The notes: a model not told the origin generated them from the sequence alone. A stretch of DNA of 64,000 bases from Sinonovacula constricta (GCA_007844125.1 CM017564.1:12734108-12798107); one strand, 5' to 3'; shown: positions 30,703 through 42,840, counted from the first letter of the stretch. Numbers and translations are program-made.

Positions 30703-31327
30703 TTAAAAGGTGGTGTCTAACAGTTTTCAGATATCTTCTACATGCAACAACATCTTAGCTCTTTTCTTGGGAATGTGTGCATAATTGCTTTATAAACTTG
30801 CACTTTTGTTTAAGAGAAGGCTTTTATAACATTGCCTCAATTGTAAGACAGTACAAATCATGAGATATTTGTCTATTACTTCCATGTCTATAAATTAGCA
30901 ATAACAATAGATGTCAATATTAGAGCAGATGATCATGTAAGGTGACCTCAAACTAAGTGGTGACGAGGTTTAAAAATTGTTAACTGTGCAGCGTGGATAG
31001 GGAGAATATTTTTCTATTTACACGTGGGTCATTACACTTTCCTTTTCACTAGGATGTTGGGTAAAATAGCAATTCGTGGGATTCTTTAAGGTAACAATTA
31101 TGTATTTGGTTGCATGTGAGAAAAACTTCTGACCGATGACAAAGTTACTATAAATAGTAACAAATGTACTACTATAAATAGTAACAAATGTCTTGCTATA
31201 AATAGTAACAAATGTGTTACTATAAATAGTAACGAATGTAATTTTATTACATAACTTTGCACATTGTCTTGCACTGTTGATGCCCTTTTATTTTTTGGTT
31301 GTCCAAACTGTCAGATATGACCTTTAT
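30703..31327. mobile_element. MITE family D, copy 6, with internal tandem units
   Basis: Left end TTAAAAGGTGGTGTCTAACAG, right end CCAAACTGTCAGATATGACC. Inside the right half are four 24-bp units (31148-31229), each with CTATAAATAG followed by TAACAAATGT or similar. Confidence 0.65.
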
Positions 31328-32045
31328 GAAGGAGAATCTATGTGTACATTGTAAAGTGATGTAAGGTTATCTTTTCTTTTTGTTTTTTTAAATATTTTAC
31401 AGCACAAATATTTTATTGTATGTGTGCATTTTTTGGTTTTTGAAGTATATGTTATTCGACATTAATTAAGAATTTTATATCAATTATTTTAAATGCATAT
31501 TTTATTTGTGTGTAAATATATTAATTATTTAAAGAAAATTAGATTATTTTATAAGTGGGGGAGGGAAACTTGAACCTTTGGGGCCGCCATCCATTTTTTC
31601 CAGGGTATATTTCTGCCCAGTTATTATGGAACGTTCTTGTGTCAACGCTGGGTTAACTGTGTAACTTCTTACGCCATATGTTCGAAACGCCCTCTGGTGT
31701 GGTGTGGGATCATGATAAAATCCAGATAGATACTCTGAGTCTTAATAAAAATAGTTATTAGCAAGCAACATGCTGGTGATCAAGACTTTTGCAATCAAAA
31801 ACTTATGTTACTGTTCATGCTAAACATTTTCTTGACTATGATAAAGATGTTACCTGTCACAACTTCTTGGAATTTTCGTTGTTAATCATAGCATCTCACA
31901 AACATGCATCATTGTGTTGATGTAATTGTATTATCAAATGCAAGTACTGTATAAAGAAAAAAATGTGTGATGCATCAAGGAATTTTTAATTAACACTTGT
32001 GTTTGGAGGTAAATGGGCACAATGATAACTTTTGAATGAACTTAT
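31328..32045. other. Unassigned
   Basis: A fragment CGCCCTCTGGTGTGGTG near 31690 resembles an arm of the MITE at 45032. Otherwise nothing recognised. Confidence 0.35.
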
Positions 32046-32140
32046 ATGTTTTTGTGGAGAGGTTTGCGGTGCAATGGTGGTTCTACCAGACATATGTCTG
32101 GGGTCTTTCTCCACCAGTAATAAGCTGGACAAAAAGCAAC
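32046..32140 (+). mobile_element. SINE family B, tail fragment
   Basis: GGTGGTTCTACCAGACATAT, TGGGGTCTTTCTCCACCAGT, AATAAGCTGGAC. It is followed by (CAA)n and a GT-rich low-complexity stretch to about 32330, which creates overlapping spurious ORFs. Confidence 0.6.
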
Positions 32141-32330
32141 AACAACAAGCAAAACAATTATATTCGTGTGTGTCCCTGGGATTTGTTTTTGGGTGTGGCT
32201 GGTACATTGTATGTATGTGTGTTGCATATATTTGTGTTTGGATGGGATGTGTGCATGTGTTTACGATTGTGTGATGTGTGTCTGGCTTTGATGTGCTTGT
32301 GTGTGTGGCTGGGTGTTGTGTGTGAGAAAG

Positions 32331-32681
32331 AGAAAAGGTTATTGCAACCAATCATGCCAAGCACACATTATATAATGCTTACATGTCCAATAATGCATAT
32401 TTTATTAAACTTTGTATCATTTATTTAAAAAAGCTTTATCTTAAAGCTTATAAAAAATTACATTTATTATATTTGCTATTGTTTAATAATAAATGGGATT
32501 TTTTAGTGGGAAATAAAAACTTTACATGTGTTTGAATTTGTATGCTTATCTCTTTCTTCCCTAATCTCTTATATTTGTGAAAAGGGGTGTGATAGGTACC
32601 ATAAAGTATGGAAGATCTTGGGTTCGATCGCTGCAAAAGGGATGCTACACACAAAAAGTAATATCCATGATTATTGACTTA
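32331..32681. other. Unassigned
   Basis: Includes a B-box-like GGGTTCGATCGCTGC near 32620, possibly the end of an old SINE, just before the 27-bp array. No gene seen. Confidence 0.3.
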
Positions 32682-34850
32682 CCATGTGACCAACATATTC
32701 ATGGCGGGTCAGGTGACCGACATATTCATGGTGGGTCAGGTGACCGACATATTCATGGCGGGTCAGGTGACCGACATATTCATGGCGGGTCAGGTGACCG
32801 ACATATTCATGGTGGGTCAGGTGACTGACATATTCCCGGTGGGTCAGGTGACTGACATATTCCTGGTGGGTCAGGTGACTGACCATATTCATGGTGGGTC
32901 AGGTGACTGACCATATTCATGGTGGGTCAGGTGACCGACATATTCATGGTGGGTCAGGTGACTGACATATTCCCGGTGGGTCAGGTGACTGACATATTCC
33001 TGGTGGGTCAGGTGACCGACATATTCATGGTGGGTCAGGTGACCGACATATTCATGGTGGGTCAGGTGACTGACATATTCCCGGTGGGTCAGGTGACTGA
33101 CATATTCCTGGTGGGTCAGGTGACCGACATATTCATGGTGGGTCAGGTGACCGACATATTCCTGGTGGGTCAGGTGACTGACCATATTCATGGTGGGTCA
33201 GGTGACCGACATATTCATGGTGGGTCAGGTGACTGACATATTCATGGTGGGTCTGGTGACTGGCATATTCATGGTGGGTCATGTGACTGACATATTCATG
33301 GTGGGTCATGTGACTTGACATATTCATGGTGGGTCAGGCGACTGACCATATTCATGGTGGGTCGGGTAACTGACCATATTCATGGTGGGTCGGGTGACTG
33401 ACCTATTCATGGTGGGTCTGTGACTGACATATTCATGGTGGGTCAGGTGACTGACATTCATGGTGGGTCAGGTGACTGACATATTCATGGTGGGTCATGT
33501 GACTGACATATCCATGGTGGGTCAGGTGACTGACATATCCATGGTGGGTCAGGTGACTGACATATTCATGGTGGGTCAGGTGACTGACCTATTTATGGTG
33601 GGTCAGGTGACTGACATATTCATGGTGTAACATATTTGTGGTGGGTCTGGTGACTGACATTTTCATATATTCATGGTGGGTCCAGTGAATGACATATTCA
33701 TGGTGGGTCAGGTGACTGACATATTCATGGTGGGTCAGGTGACTGACATATCCATGGTGGGTCTGGTGACTGACATTTTCATATATTCATGGTGGGTCAG
33801 GTGACTGACATATCCATGGTGTAACATATTTGTGGTGGGTCTGGTGACTGACATTTTCATGGTGGGTCCGGTGACTGACATATCCATGGTGTAACATATT
33901 TGTGGTGGGTCTGGTGACTGACATTTTCATGGTGGGTCTGGTGACTGACATATTCATGGTGTAACATATTCATGGTGGGTCCAGTGAATGACATATTCAT
34001 GGTGGGTCAGGTGACTGACATATTCATGATGGGTCAGGTGACTGACATTTTCATATATTCATGGTGGGTCAGGTGACTGACATATTCATGGTGGGTCCAG
34101 TGAATGACATATTCATGGTGGGTCATGTGACTGACATATATGGTGGGTCAGGTGACTGACATTTTCATGATGGGTCAGGTGACTGACATATTCATGGTGG
34201 GTCAGGTGACTGACATATTCATGGTGGGTCAGGTGACTGACATATTCATGATGGGTCAGGTGACTGACATATTCATGATGGGTCCAGTGAATGACATATT
34301 CATGGTGGGTCATGTGACTGACATATATGGTGGGTCAGGTGACTGACATATTCATGGTGGGTCTGGTGACTGACATTTTCATATATTCATGGTGGGTCAG
34401 GTGACTGACATATTCATGGTGGGTCAGGTGACTGACATATTCATGATGGGTCAGGTGACTGACATTTTCATATATTCATGGTGGGTCAGGTGACTGACAT
34501 ATTCAGGGTGGGTCAGGTGACTGACATATTCATGATGGGTCAGGTGACTGACATTTTCATATATTCATGGTGGGTCAGGTGACTGACATATTCAGGGTGG
34601 GTCAGGTGACTGACATATTCATGGTGGGTCTGGTGACTGACATTTTCATATATTCATGGTGGGTCGGTTGACTGACATATTCATGGTGGGTCAGGTGACT
34701 GACACATTCACGGTGTGACATATTCGTGGTGGGTTGGGTGACTGACACATTCACGGTGTGACATATTCGTGGTGGGTTGGGTGACTAACATATTCATAGT
34801 GGGTCTGGTGACTGACATATTCATGATGGGTCATGTGACCAACATGTTCA
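32682..34850. repeat. 27-bp satellite array, about 2.2 kb
   Basis: About 80 units; consensus GTGGGTCAGGTGACTGAC then ATATTCATG. Units in the first 450 bp often have GTGACCGAC. Later parts contain unit-length variants (TTTTCATATATTCATGG insertions, GTGTAACATATTTGTGG forms) that recur as higher-order blocks after 33,600. Repeated ORFs on both strands (VGQVTDIFM, HHEYVSHLT) are by-products of the 27-nt period. Confidence 0.97.
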
Positions 34851-34899
34851 TGGTCAGTCATTCTATACATAGCCACATCTATACTAAAATGCTTAACAA

Positions 34900-35222
34900 C
34901 TTCTGGGATTTGTGCATCTTCATTATAAAAATAAGTTCTTGAATAAATCTCCCTTGTGGGTAGGTATTTGATGTATAGTTACTGGAGAAAACACAAGATT
35001 TTTTCATTTTTTTTAACTTTTGACACTTAAGACTGAAGCATGCGCATGTAATGGAATTTTATTGGTTAAGAGAAAAAAATATTAAAAAGGTGAAGTGCTT
35101 TTCTAAAAAATATGCAAATTAAAAATTAAATTTATTATTTGTCTTATATAAAGTATATGAAAAATACCTTTCCAACAAGGGAGATACCTCAAACAATTCT
35201 TTCATTTCAACAAAAGGGAAAT
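34900..35222 (+). mobile_element. MITE family E, copy 3
   Basis: AATCTCCCTTGTGGGTAGG at the left and CCAACAAGGGAGATACC at the right form the inverted ends. Interior as in the copies at 2710 and 28177. Confidence 0.65.
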
Positions 35223-35237
35223 GTCTGGTGTGTTGTT

Positions 35238-35549
35238 TATTGTTTATTGGGTTTATCGTCCCACCAACAGTATTTCAGTTTTCTGGAGACAGTGTCCACT
35301 TGAAGCAGATATAGTGCTGCCTTCACTGTGTATAGCATGCCGTGAACAGCTAGCATGATACCACACCCAGTCACATTATCCTGACACCAGGCTAACCAGT
35401 TGTGGAACTACCCTTATATTTGCTTGAGCGTTAGCAAGGGAGCTATACCACTACCATTTTTAACGACTTTGGTATGTCGCGGCCCGGGATCGAACTCTGG
35501 TCCTCCCGTACCTGGAGCCGAAGCTCTACCGATTGCGCTACCAGTTCCA
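35238..35549 (-). mobile_element. SINE family C, copy 3
   Basis: Minus-strand copy with a perfect 15-bp TSD GTCTGGTGTGTTGTT (35223-35237, 35550-35564). Body and tRNA-like head as in the copy at 11798. Confidence 0.93.
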
Positions 35550-35564
35550 GTCTGGTGTGTTGTT

Positions 35565-37140
35565 AAAGCTTGCACCGGAAAATCAATAAATAAGCAATAC
35601 TATATTAACATGCATTTTTACTTTTATTAGATAGTTTTATAGAAAGTTTTATTGAAAATAAAACATACTGAACATCTTTAATTCAGAAAAAAGTATCACT
35701 TAATATTTTGATATAAAGGTGGAGACTAAAATGTACAGATGAGATATTAACATACTTCACCTGGGAAAAATGTTCAACTGTTTAAACAGACATGAGTTAA
35801 ACATGAAAACAATTACCAGAAAATTCACATTTAACATCAACATATGTAGAAAACAGACAGTTTTTTATTCATAAATGTATATAAATACATGATGGAAAAA
35901 TAATACTTTAGATGTCATAGAAATATAAAAATACAGACATGTTCGAAACAAAGGCACACATGTCTTTGCATTCACACGCACGCATACACAATATATATAT
36001 AGAGAGAGAGATTTGAGATAATGTATATGGTTGTAGGCATGACAACAAAATCTTTTTAAAGGACGCCTTAGGATATGGGCATGTAGAAATAACACGTGAA
36101 GGAAATCTAGGAACTCAGGTTTATAAAGAATGTCAAATACATGTAGAAAACATTTGGAGAGTTAAGCCAATCAAATTAATAGACAAAAACTATTGTAAAT
36201 GCATGCTTTATACGATAACTAGCATTAAAATTAAAATGATCAACGACGTTCAGAATGTAGAAGGTAGAGACATATATAAAATAGATTTAAAATATAATGT
36301 AAAGAACTTATATGTACTAGTACAAAAAACGTCATACAAACATGAATAGGAAGACATGAAAATAAAACTTACAAAAATAGGTCTGCAAGAAGGCGTGTAG
36401 ATAAAAACAACTAACTCAACAATTACAAAATGCAGTGATGTGAATAGCAGACGACACACAGATAAATGATAGGACAGTACCATTACAACGTTTATTGAAA
36501 TAGACACATGTGTATATAGTCCTTAGTTCCCAAACTGAGCACGCAATTCCCTTAAAAGGCAATCGGGGAAACTTCTGACTTCGGTCATCCCTGTATTAAA
36601 AGACTACCAACAGAACAGGACTGAAATGGTCTCTTAAGACAGGTGGTCTCTTAATGCTACATGGTGATTGGGTCGCTGGTTAGGGGCGGTCGTTTGGCCA
36701 GATTTTTCTGTATATCGGATTTTACCAGTCATGTACTGTTGTTCAATTCTATGTTTCTGAATTGTGTAACATCATTACATATACATGTATAAGCTTTACA
36801 TTACTGTTGGTACACTGTCATTTCCTGCTGCAGGAAACGTGTGTAAATATCACTCAATGCTTATATATATATAGCACCATTGAACTTTTATATATTGTAT
36901 TATAAATAAAAGCGTTTTTGCGATGTGTTTTTTTACATTCAATCCTGAGAATCATGATGATATATAAAATTATATAATAGTAAAGACTTTATCCTGTACT
37001 TTTTATTACAAATGCTGCGATCTTGCACTGATGTGATTTTTTTAAATTTTCTAGTCGTAAATAGCACTTATATTAATTATAATTAATTTCATTGTAACAC
37101 ATACTTCAATATGTATCTTTTTATTAAGCTGATCTTGAGC
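35565..37140. other. Long AT-rich stretch, nothing supported
   Basis: No exon, RNA or repeat family recognised. A short (TA)/(GA) run lies at about 35993-36010, and there are several minor ORFs without protein character. Confidence 0.35.
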
Positions 37141-37332
37141 AATGATATTGACATTGCTCACTCTTATTTTCTGACTGAAAACGATGTTACTATAAATAGT
37201 AAAAAAATGTGTTACTATAAATAGTTACAAATGTGTTACGATATAAAGTAACAAATGTAGTATTATTACATAACACTACACCGGTCTTGCACTGTTGATG
37301 TCCTTTTGTTTTCTGGTCGTCTACCGTTCCAG
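37141..37332. mobile_element. MITE family D remnant (right part)
   Basis: Parallels 31140-31305: two CTATAAATAG units (37190-37199, 37215-37224) and a TCTTGCACTGTTGATG block. It diverges from the family shortly before the possible acceptor at 37331-37332. Confidence 0.5.
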
Positions 37333-37472
37333 ACACCGATCTCACGAGATTCGACGAGAATAAATTCTTCTACAGCTACGCCGCAGAATATTACAATGTC
37401 ATTAAGTTCCATCTTGCTGACGTTCACTGGAAGTGTTTCTTTCAAAATGGCCGCCGTCACGTGACTAATTAA
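37333..37472 (+). CDS. Possible terminal exon, unrecognised
   Basis: After CGTTCCAG the + strand is open for 45 codons to TAA (TDLTRFDENKFFYSYAAEYY, then NVIKFHLADVHWKCFF) and looks protein-like. The minus strand is equally open over the same bases (ORF ending at 37266), so strand and coding status are uncertain. No upstream partner exon was found. Its 3' end overlaps the promoter-like motif at 37444. Confidence 0.25.
37444..37465. promoter_or_regulatory. Promoter-like motif: YY1-like plus E-box palindrome
   Basis: AAAATGGCCGCC (YY1-type) directly followed by the palindrome GTCACGTGAC, which contains the USF/MITF-type E-box CACGTGAC. This pairing is typical of animal housekeeping promoters. 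It lies about 260 bp before the ORF at 37717. Confidence 0.4.
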
Positions 37473-37716
37473 AATTGAGGAATCCAAAGGACCTTCAAGG
37501 TAGTTCCGAGTAGCCAGTTCTAAGTTGCAGAGCGGAAGTGCTAAGAATGTACAAAAATAAAGTATAAAGTATAATAGACGCGATTAGCTTTTTATTCAAG
37601 ATTGAAGTTTGTTTATACTTTGTTATCTTATATTTACTCATTTTGGGTGAAAAGATATTAAAGCTGTAATCATTATCCTTTCCACTACTTCGGATAAGAC
37701 GTCACCGTTTGTGACC

Positions 37717-37941
37717 ATGGCAACTGGAGAAGATATCGTTAAGTACATAGTTTTTGTGTTGGAGAAACCATCCCATCTCCAACAGTATAATTTCAAATGG
37801 GTAGTAAATATACGCAGAATTTTGTGGACCAAGAACAATACCAACTTAGCCACTTTACCGCGAGAAAGTAGGTCGTCCTATGTTGGTTACGTCACACGAA
37901 CCGCGGCATACTACAGGATGGTTCAATTATTAAAATCATAG
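37717..37941 (+). CDS. Hypothetical 74-residue protein, intronless
   Basis: Starts at an ATG in a fair Kozak context (GACCATGG). A slightly longer in-frame start exists at 37711. The product begins MATGEDIVKYIVFVLEKPSH and ends YYRMVQLLKS. No family is recognised and no signal peptide or membrane segment is evident. AATAAA signals follow at 37987-37992 and 38069-38074, and a promoter-like motif precedes it. It converges on the 261-residue gene. It may be a small gene or the last exon of a longer one. Confidence 0.4.
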   Translation: MATGEDIVKYIVFVLEKPSHLQQYNFKWVVNIRRILWTKNNTNLATLPRESRSSYVGYVTRTAAYYRMVQLLKS

Positions 37942-37986
37942 TTGACCTAGAAATATATATTTTTAACCAGATTTTCATTTTGTTTA

Positions 37987-38074
37987 AATAAACTGGCAAT
38001 ATTAATGTAAAAATCTTATGGTTGTGATTTGCTACGGGATTTTAACTGTGTGACTTCCGCAGGATTCCAATAAA
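37987..38074 (+). promoter_or_regulatory. Two AATAAA polyadenylation signals
   Basis: AATAAA at 37987-37992 and 38069-38074, 46 and 128 nt after the stop of the ORF at 37717. Confidence 0.4.
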
Positions 38075-38209
38075 ACTTTACCGTCTTTTTCATATGCATT
38101 TGAAGTTGTATCCAGCATGCCATATTGCAAACGTCAAAGTCAATGTCATATTTAAGGTCACTTTAGCTTCCAGGGGCAAAGTCATATACAGTGCCATTTC
38201 TTGTTTTCC

Positions 38210-40448
38210 TTACATAGAACATCGCAGTTTAAATATTTTTATACGGCAAAAAGTAGTACCTCGTTGATTTATCAGGAAGTGATAAGCCGGAATTACCGAC
38301 TGCGGGTCAAGCAGATGAAGCTTGACGAATAACGTATTCATCTCAAAGTTGTATTCCTCCTCTGTCACTGTACCACGCACTATTTTCTGCCACCAGTTTG
38401 ACGTCCATGATGGTGACGTCATGCTGTTCAAAATTTGCTCCGCCCATCCAGGACTTGAAGGATGTAACATAATATTTATTACTAAAAGTATTGAAGTTCG
38501 CGGTAAAATTAAAAAAGAAGAAAACAAATAATCAATATATTAAAGTTGGTTGTGTAAGCAGTTAAGACAAGGTTACCTAATATATTTACAAGTTAACTCA
38601 AAAAATAAACAATGTTAAATATATGACGCCATAGAAAATCTTACCCATCATCGTCAATAAATTCCTGAATACAGACGCCTGTCTCTGCATCTTTAACAAC
38701 TGTGGGGTACAGCTTTGTGTAGAGCGAGAAACCTGTCGTAAATATGCATACATATATGCTTATACACAGACATATACGATTATATACGGAAATGTCCGAA
38801 AGGCGACGAGAACATGCATGTTAACGTAAAGCCATCGAAAAAAAAATAAGTGCAAGTGATATAATAACAATTTTAGACATAATATTTTATTAAAGACCTA
38901 AATACTGGAAAAAAAAATCACTTATTTTCCCAGCACCTTAACCTGCCACATTTTTTCGACAACGGAATGGAAGCCAAAAAATGGCGATTTAGACGTTTTA
39001 AATTCAATGCTTGTATAAATGCGCCAATGTGTTGACGTCTCTGTAATGTTCATCGGATTTCATTTTCTATCTAAGATGACTGTCCAATTCTCCTTTAAAG
39101 TGTTTCTAAAGATATATATTTATAGGTCATTTCGGCAGCAAAATAATAAAACGACCGCAGAGGTAGAAAAATAAGCACTTGAAACTAGTCTCACTTCTGG
39201 GTTAACTCCTTAGCGAAGTGGTTTAAGCGGCTTCCAAATTTGCGCGGTTTGGCAACGTTTACTGTGGTTGGTGTACGGATGAGTGACCGTTGGAGAGCGC
39301 CGGCCTGCGCTACAATAATATTAAATACACACACGATAACCTGCTTTACAAAGACGGTACGACTATGTGATTTTGGAAACTTGGAAAACTCACCTAGTTT
39401 TTTCCAGTGTACACTTGCGTATAAATCATTCATAACGTTAATCAGGTTATTCTTTTCTATTGTCCTATGGAACTGAAACTCGTCCTCACAGCGACTTATA
39501 GCCTCCGATACCATGGCAACAGCCAATCTGTCAATCGGAAAACCTCGGAGATCATCCGGCTCCAATCGCGCATCTCGGACCACTTCCGGAAAGAATATTC
39601 GACGAACAAGCGGGTCCATCTGGAGAATAAAGGTTGGAGAAATAAAACGAATAAGGAAACATAGAACCTCACTGAAACAACTAAACTGGCCTTAAGTACT
39701 AGATAAATGAAGTTTATGGTGTAGGACATCAATAAACAGCATTTTGTGAGATCTGTTAACAATAGTTTATAAGGATGTTTAGTGAAAATATTTTTGGCCC
39801 AAACTGCCGGATATAACATTTAAATGGTTATTAGGTTCAATCACTACTTCACCATAATTTATTCCTAAAGGCTTTGCGGGGATGACAGATAAATGTGAGC
39901 GCTTACATCATTAGTTCGAGGCCTATTGTTCCTAACGCTAACTAAAATTCAAATGATAATTTAAACAATTATTTGATATTTCTCTGCTTTAAATATTTTA
40001 AAACATGGTCCAGTCACATTATCCTGAGGCAGGTTGATCAATTGTCGAATCATTATTGTATTTTGCTTGAACTAAACCAAGGAAATTAAACCACCTTCAC
40101 TTTTTGTTAGTATGTTTTAAAACAGCCATGTCTTGAACCCGCGGCCTACCGTTTCTGCAGCTGACCATTAAATACTGCGATACCAGAGTCTGTAATTTAT
40201 TCAATTTAGTGCAGTCTAACCTGTATGCAATTCACCAGCAGATCTCTTGCCGCCATTGTCACCGTGTCAACACCGTCGCTGTAAGGCGTCATCCTCTGTA
40301 GGACTTCCAGATTCAGCCGACCCTCCCCGCACGTCTTGGGCTTCGAAAACATACTTAAAGTTTCCAGGTTCTTCCGCTTCTTTACATTCGGCCTCTCAAC
40401 AGTCTTAAACGAACCCACCCTCGTCACTTCCGGTTCTGTCAATTCCAT
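38210..40448 (-). CDS. Uncharacterised 261-residue protein, four exons
   Basis: Exons in order of transcription: 40448-40221, 39619-39394, 38732-38645, 38453-38210. Every junction is GT..AG with matching phase (0, 1, 2), and the total of 786 nt ends in TAA, so the model is internally consistent. The start ATG (MELTEPEVTRVGSFKTVERP) is the first in its exon. The protein is soluble-looking, with no signal peptide or membrane segment. Blocks include LNLEVLQRMTPYSDGVDTVT, MDPLVRRIFFPEVVRDARLE, SLYTKLYPTVVKDAETGVC and LFVKLHLLDPQSVIPAYHFL. I do not recognise the family. The last exon contains a possible donor (CGAG before GTACTA near 38264), so the C-terminus could differ. No AATAAA is obvious shortly after the stop. 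Confidence 0.75.
39709..39823. mobile_element. MITE family D, right-end fragment in an intron
   Basis: GTAGGACATCAATAAACAGC and GGCCCAAACTGCCGGATA are the D right half. It lies in intron 1 of the 261-residue gene. Confidence 0.6.
40010..40200 (-). mobile_element. Degenerate SINE family C copy
   Basis: CCAGTCACATTATCCTGAGG, a GCTTGAACTAAACCAAGG segment, GAACCCGCGGCCTACCGT and GCGATACCAGAGTCTG follow family C order with many changes. Confidence 0.45.
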
Positions 40449-41640
40449 TATGAGAAATTTGCTTTCTAAAAATAGACGTCAGCAGGTTTTCCGGCGTGCA
40501 TACAAAGATAGTATATGAGGGGAAAACTTGAAAGAACGGTATCACATGGTCTTTGTTTATTTCAGTAATGTTATAATGTCAGAACTGTTTACTTGCCATG
40601 TTACATCACATCATCCATGAAATATTTTTTTCGAACAACCTCTATATTCAAGTTTTTAGATCATACATTTTGAAACTCCTACTGTGACAGGAATTTTGTC
40701 TTAGGATAAGTTTGAAATTTAAATCAAATAAGGATTGAAATTCCACGACGTCGAAAAATAGTCAGTGTTCGCTCACATTCAACATTTGTCACACATTTCG
40801 AAACTCACACATAACCAGGCTTATAGAGCCGGTAACAGTTTTAGTACCACGTTGGCTTCAGTTTACAATGTTATTGTGGATATTTGAACGTCAAGCCCTT
40901 GTCACATCGTCAAATTTGTAGTGATTCCTCGACGTCAGAAAAAACCCAGCTGGAAGATAAAAAAAAACAAGAATGAAGAGCAAATTAATAATCAAATAAA
41001 AAGCAGATACACAGACATTGTTGTTCAAAACTTCACCACGCAGATCCGTTCATCAAAAGACGCCATTACCGAGCTTAGCCTTGATTTACGGTAAAAATAA
41101 TACCGAGAGCATCGGAATGGTATTGTGTTTGGAGAAATTCGTTTGCAAAACTTTGCACATGTATCACTGATCAAGTCAGTGATCAGTGGGTAAGGGAATT
41201 CAATATTTTGTAAAATGTTGCAACAGCTAAACAAATCAAGCCAGACAATGTTGAGACCAAGCCAAATTTCTTAATTTTGGAGAACCCGATTCATTGTGGT
41301 TTGACAAAGTTTCGTTGTTTGGAATACAAAGGTTAAAAAAAAAATCCGAAACGAGACGAACTGTATCTGAACCGCTTTAATGTGGATAATTGACTATTTG
41401 ACATTAACCAGGCCTAACTATGTGAATCATTAACATAGTACCAGTCAACTAAACACTCTAGAAGTGTATGTGTGCAGAATTTTGTCGTTTTTCTACACGA
41501 ATCATAGCTTTTATCCCGAAATCCTGTGTTACTGTTTCTAAATGTCGAGACATTACAGAGGCAGCGCTAACCATGAGTGTGATGTATGAAATCGTAGGCG
41601 AATGGAACTACATGTATATTCCTACGCTGGGCCTGGGGCC
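40449..41640. other. Upstream of the 261-residue gene, nothing firm
   Basis: Would hold its promoter. I see no TATA box at a convincing spacing and no repeat family. Small ORFs here lack support. Confidence 0.35.
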
Positions 41641-41775
41641 AGCGACTTATGCCGGTCGTGGGGTGAAAATTGAAAGTGGATTGTTGCAGCTGACATGCGT
41701 CGTGCATTGTGTTTACCCAGACATCTGTCTGTGGAATTTAGTCATTAACAACAAATTGACGTCGCTGTAATTATA
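41641..41775 (+). mobile_element. SINE family B, degenerate tail
   Basis: CAGCTGACATGCGTCGTGCA, TTTACCCAGACATCTGTCTG, AACAAATTGACGTCGC match the B body with changes. Confidence 0.45.
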
Positions 41776-42213
41776 CAATTTTTTCTCCGCAACAAACCCT
41801 TTTGTTCGTAGATAAACCATTTGACATATACATAATTAATTGTTATTCTTATTTTCGGCAGAATCTTCACAGCTAAGGGTTTATTTGTAAACAAGTTTAG
41901 CCTTTCTTTATAGATAGTATATACTTCCCTTGTATTGAAAAAAAACTAACTGTTTAAAAAAATCAACACAATAGGGTGACTTCATACATGCACTATGAAT
42001 GACAGGGATGCACGAGACATATATGCAATAAACAAAACATAATTTGCGGAATATATCCCGCGAATCTTTCCTTTAGGATCAGAGCTGACGGCGTATCATC
42101 CAGAGCGGGGAATCTATTAACAAAATCGTATTTTGTTTGGGCAGCTGGTTCCCTAAAAATATCGATCGCTATTCCGCATTGAAAGTTTTTATGATTATAT
42201 CATCATTCGAATT
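41776..42213. other. Unassigned
   Basis: Nothing supported. Confidence 0.35.
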
Positions 42214-42610
42214 CAATCGGAACACCTCGGATACTTCACGAATCATCTGTCGGATGTATGTAGGTAGTCGGATCATCTCGGCAATTTCCCAAAATGGGAC
42301 TTATTTTGTGACAGAAGGTCAAAACAAAGATGGCAGCTCGGATGACGGCTCACTATAGTACGATGCTAGTTAAACTTCAATTTGTGGCTGCTTCAAATTT
42401 AATTTATCCAAATTTAATTTACAAAGCGCAGCAAACAAAACAGCTGTCAAATGATGGCATTGTGTATGTTTTGTGCGAACTACATTTTAGGCATATTCTT
42501 TCGACTTCCGGCGAACAAAACGATAATGATTTCTTAAAGTATCATTGCACCAGATACATCCGAGGCATGATTGTTCCGAGGACGGAATTACCCGAGGAGT
42601 TCCGATTGCA
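42214..42610. mobile_element. MITE family G, copy 1
   Basis: Left end AATCGGAACACCTCGGAT. The right end TTACCCGAGGAGTTCCGATT is its near-complement. About 340 bp of the interior align with the copy at 58306 (GATGTATGTAGGTAGTCGGA, CTTCAATTTGTG, AACAAAACAGCTGTCAAA, GACTTCCGGCGAACAAAACG). ORFs of 73 and 121 codons cross it, but the second copy does not keep them intact. Confidence 0.65.
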
Positions 42611-42840
42611 TTCGGATTATCATCTCTGTGGTCGAAATTTATTTTTGGCAGAAAACCCCGTCGTGCATATTTATAGATTTGAAAAGAATTTATAACGATT
42701 TGTTTGACGATTTGTAATGTCTAATAATTGAAACAGTGTTTAAAATCGTTTTAACTTGGACTAAAATACGAGTTTATGAAGTAATTAAGCCCATATTACC
42801 CAATACAGTTTTAAGACATTGTTACGTGCATTTGTTATAT

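Noticed and set aside
31986..32428. 121- and 130-codon ORFs on opposite strands
   Set aside because: They cover a SINE B fragment and a GT-rich low-complexity stretch.
32577..34346. HIHGGSGDR / GQVTDIFMV repeat proteins
   Set aside because: The 27-bp array is open in several frames on both strands; no gene signals.
39496..39819. 107-codon minus-strand ORF overlapping the 261-residue gene
   Set aside because: Alternative frame over exon 2 and an intronic MITE fragment; the four-exon model explains the region with consistent phases.
42330..42695. 121-codon ORF as a protein gene
   Set aside because: Lies mostly in MITE G; the second copy at 58306 does not keep the frame.
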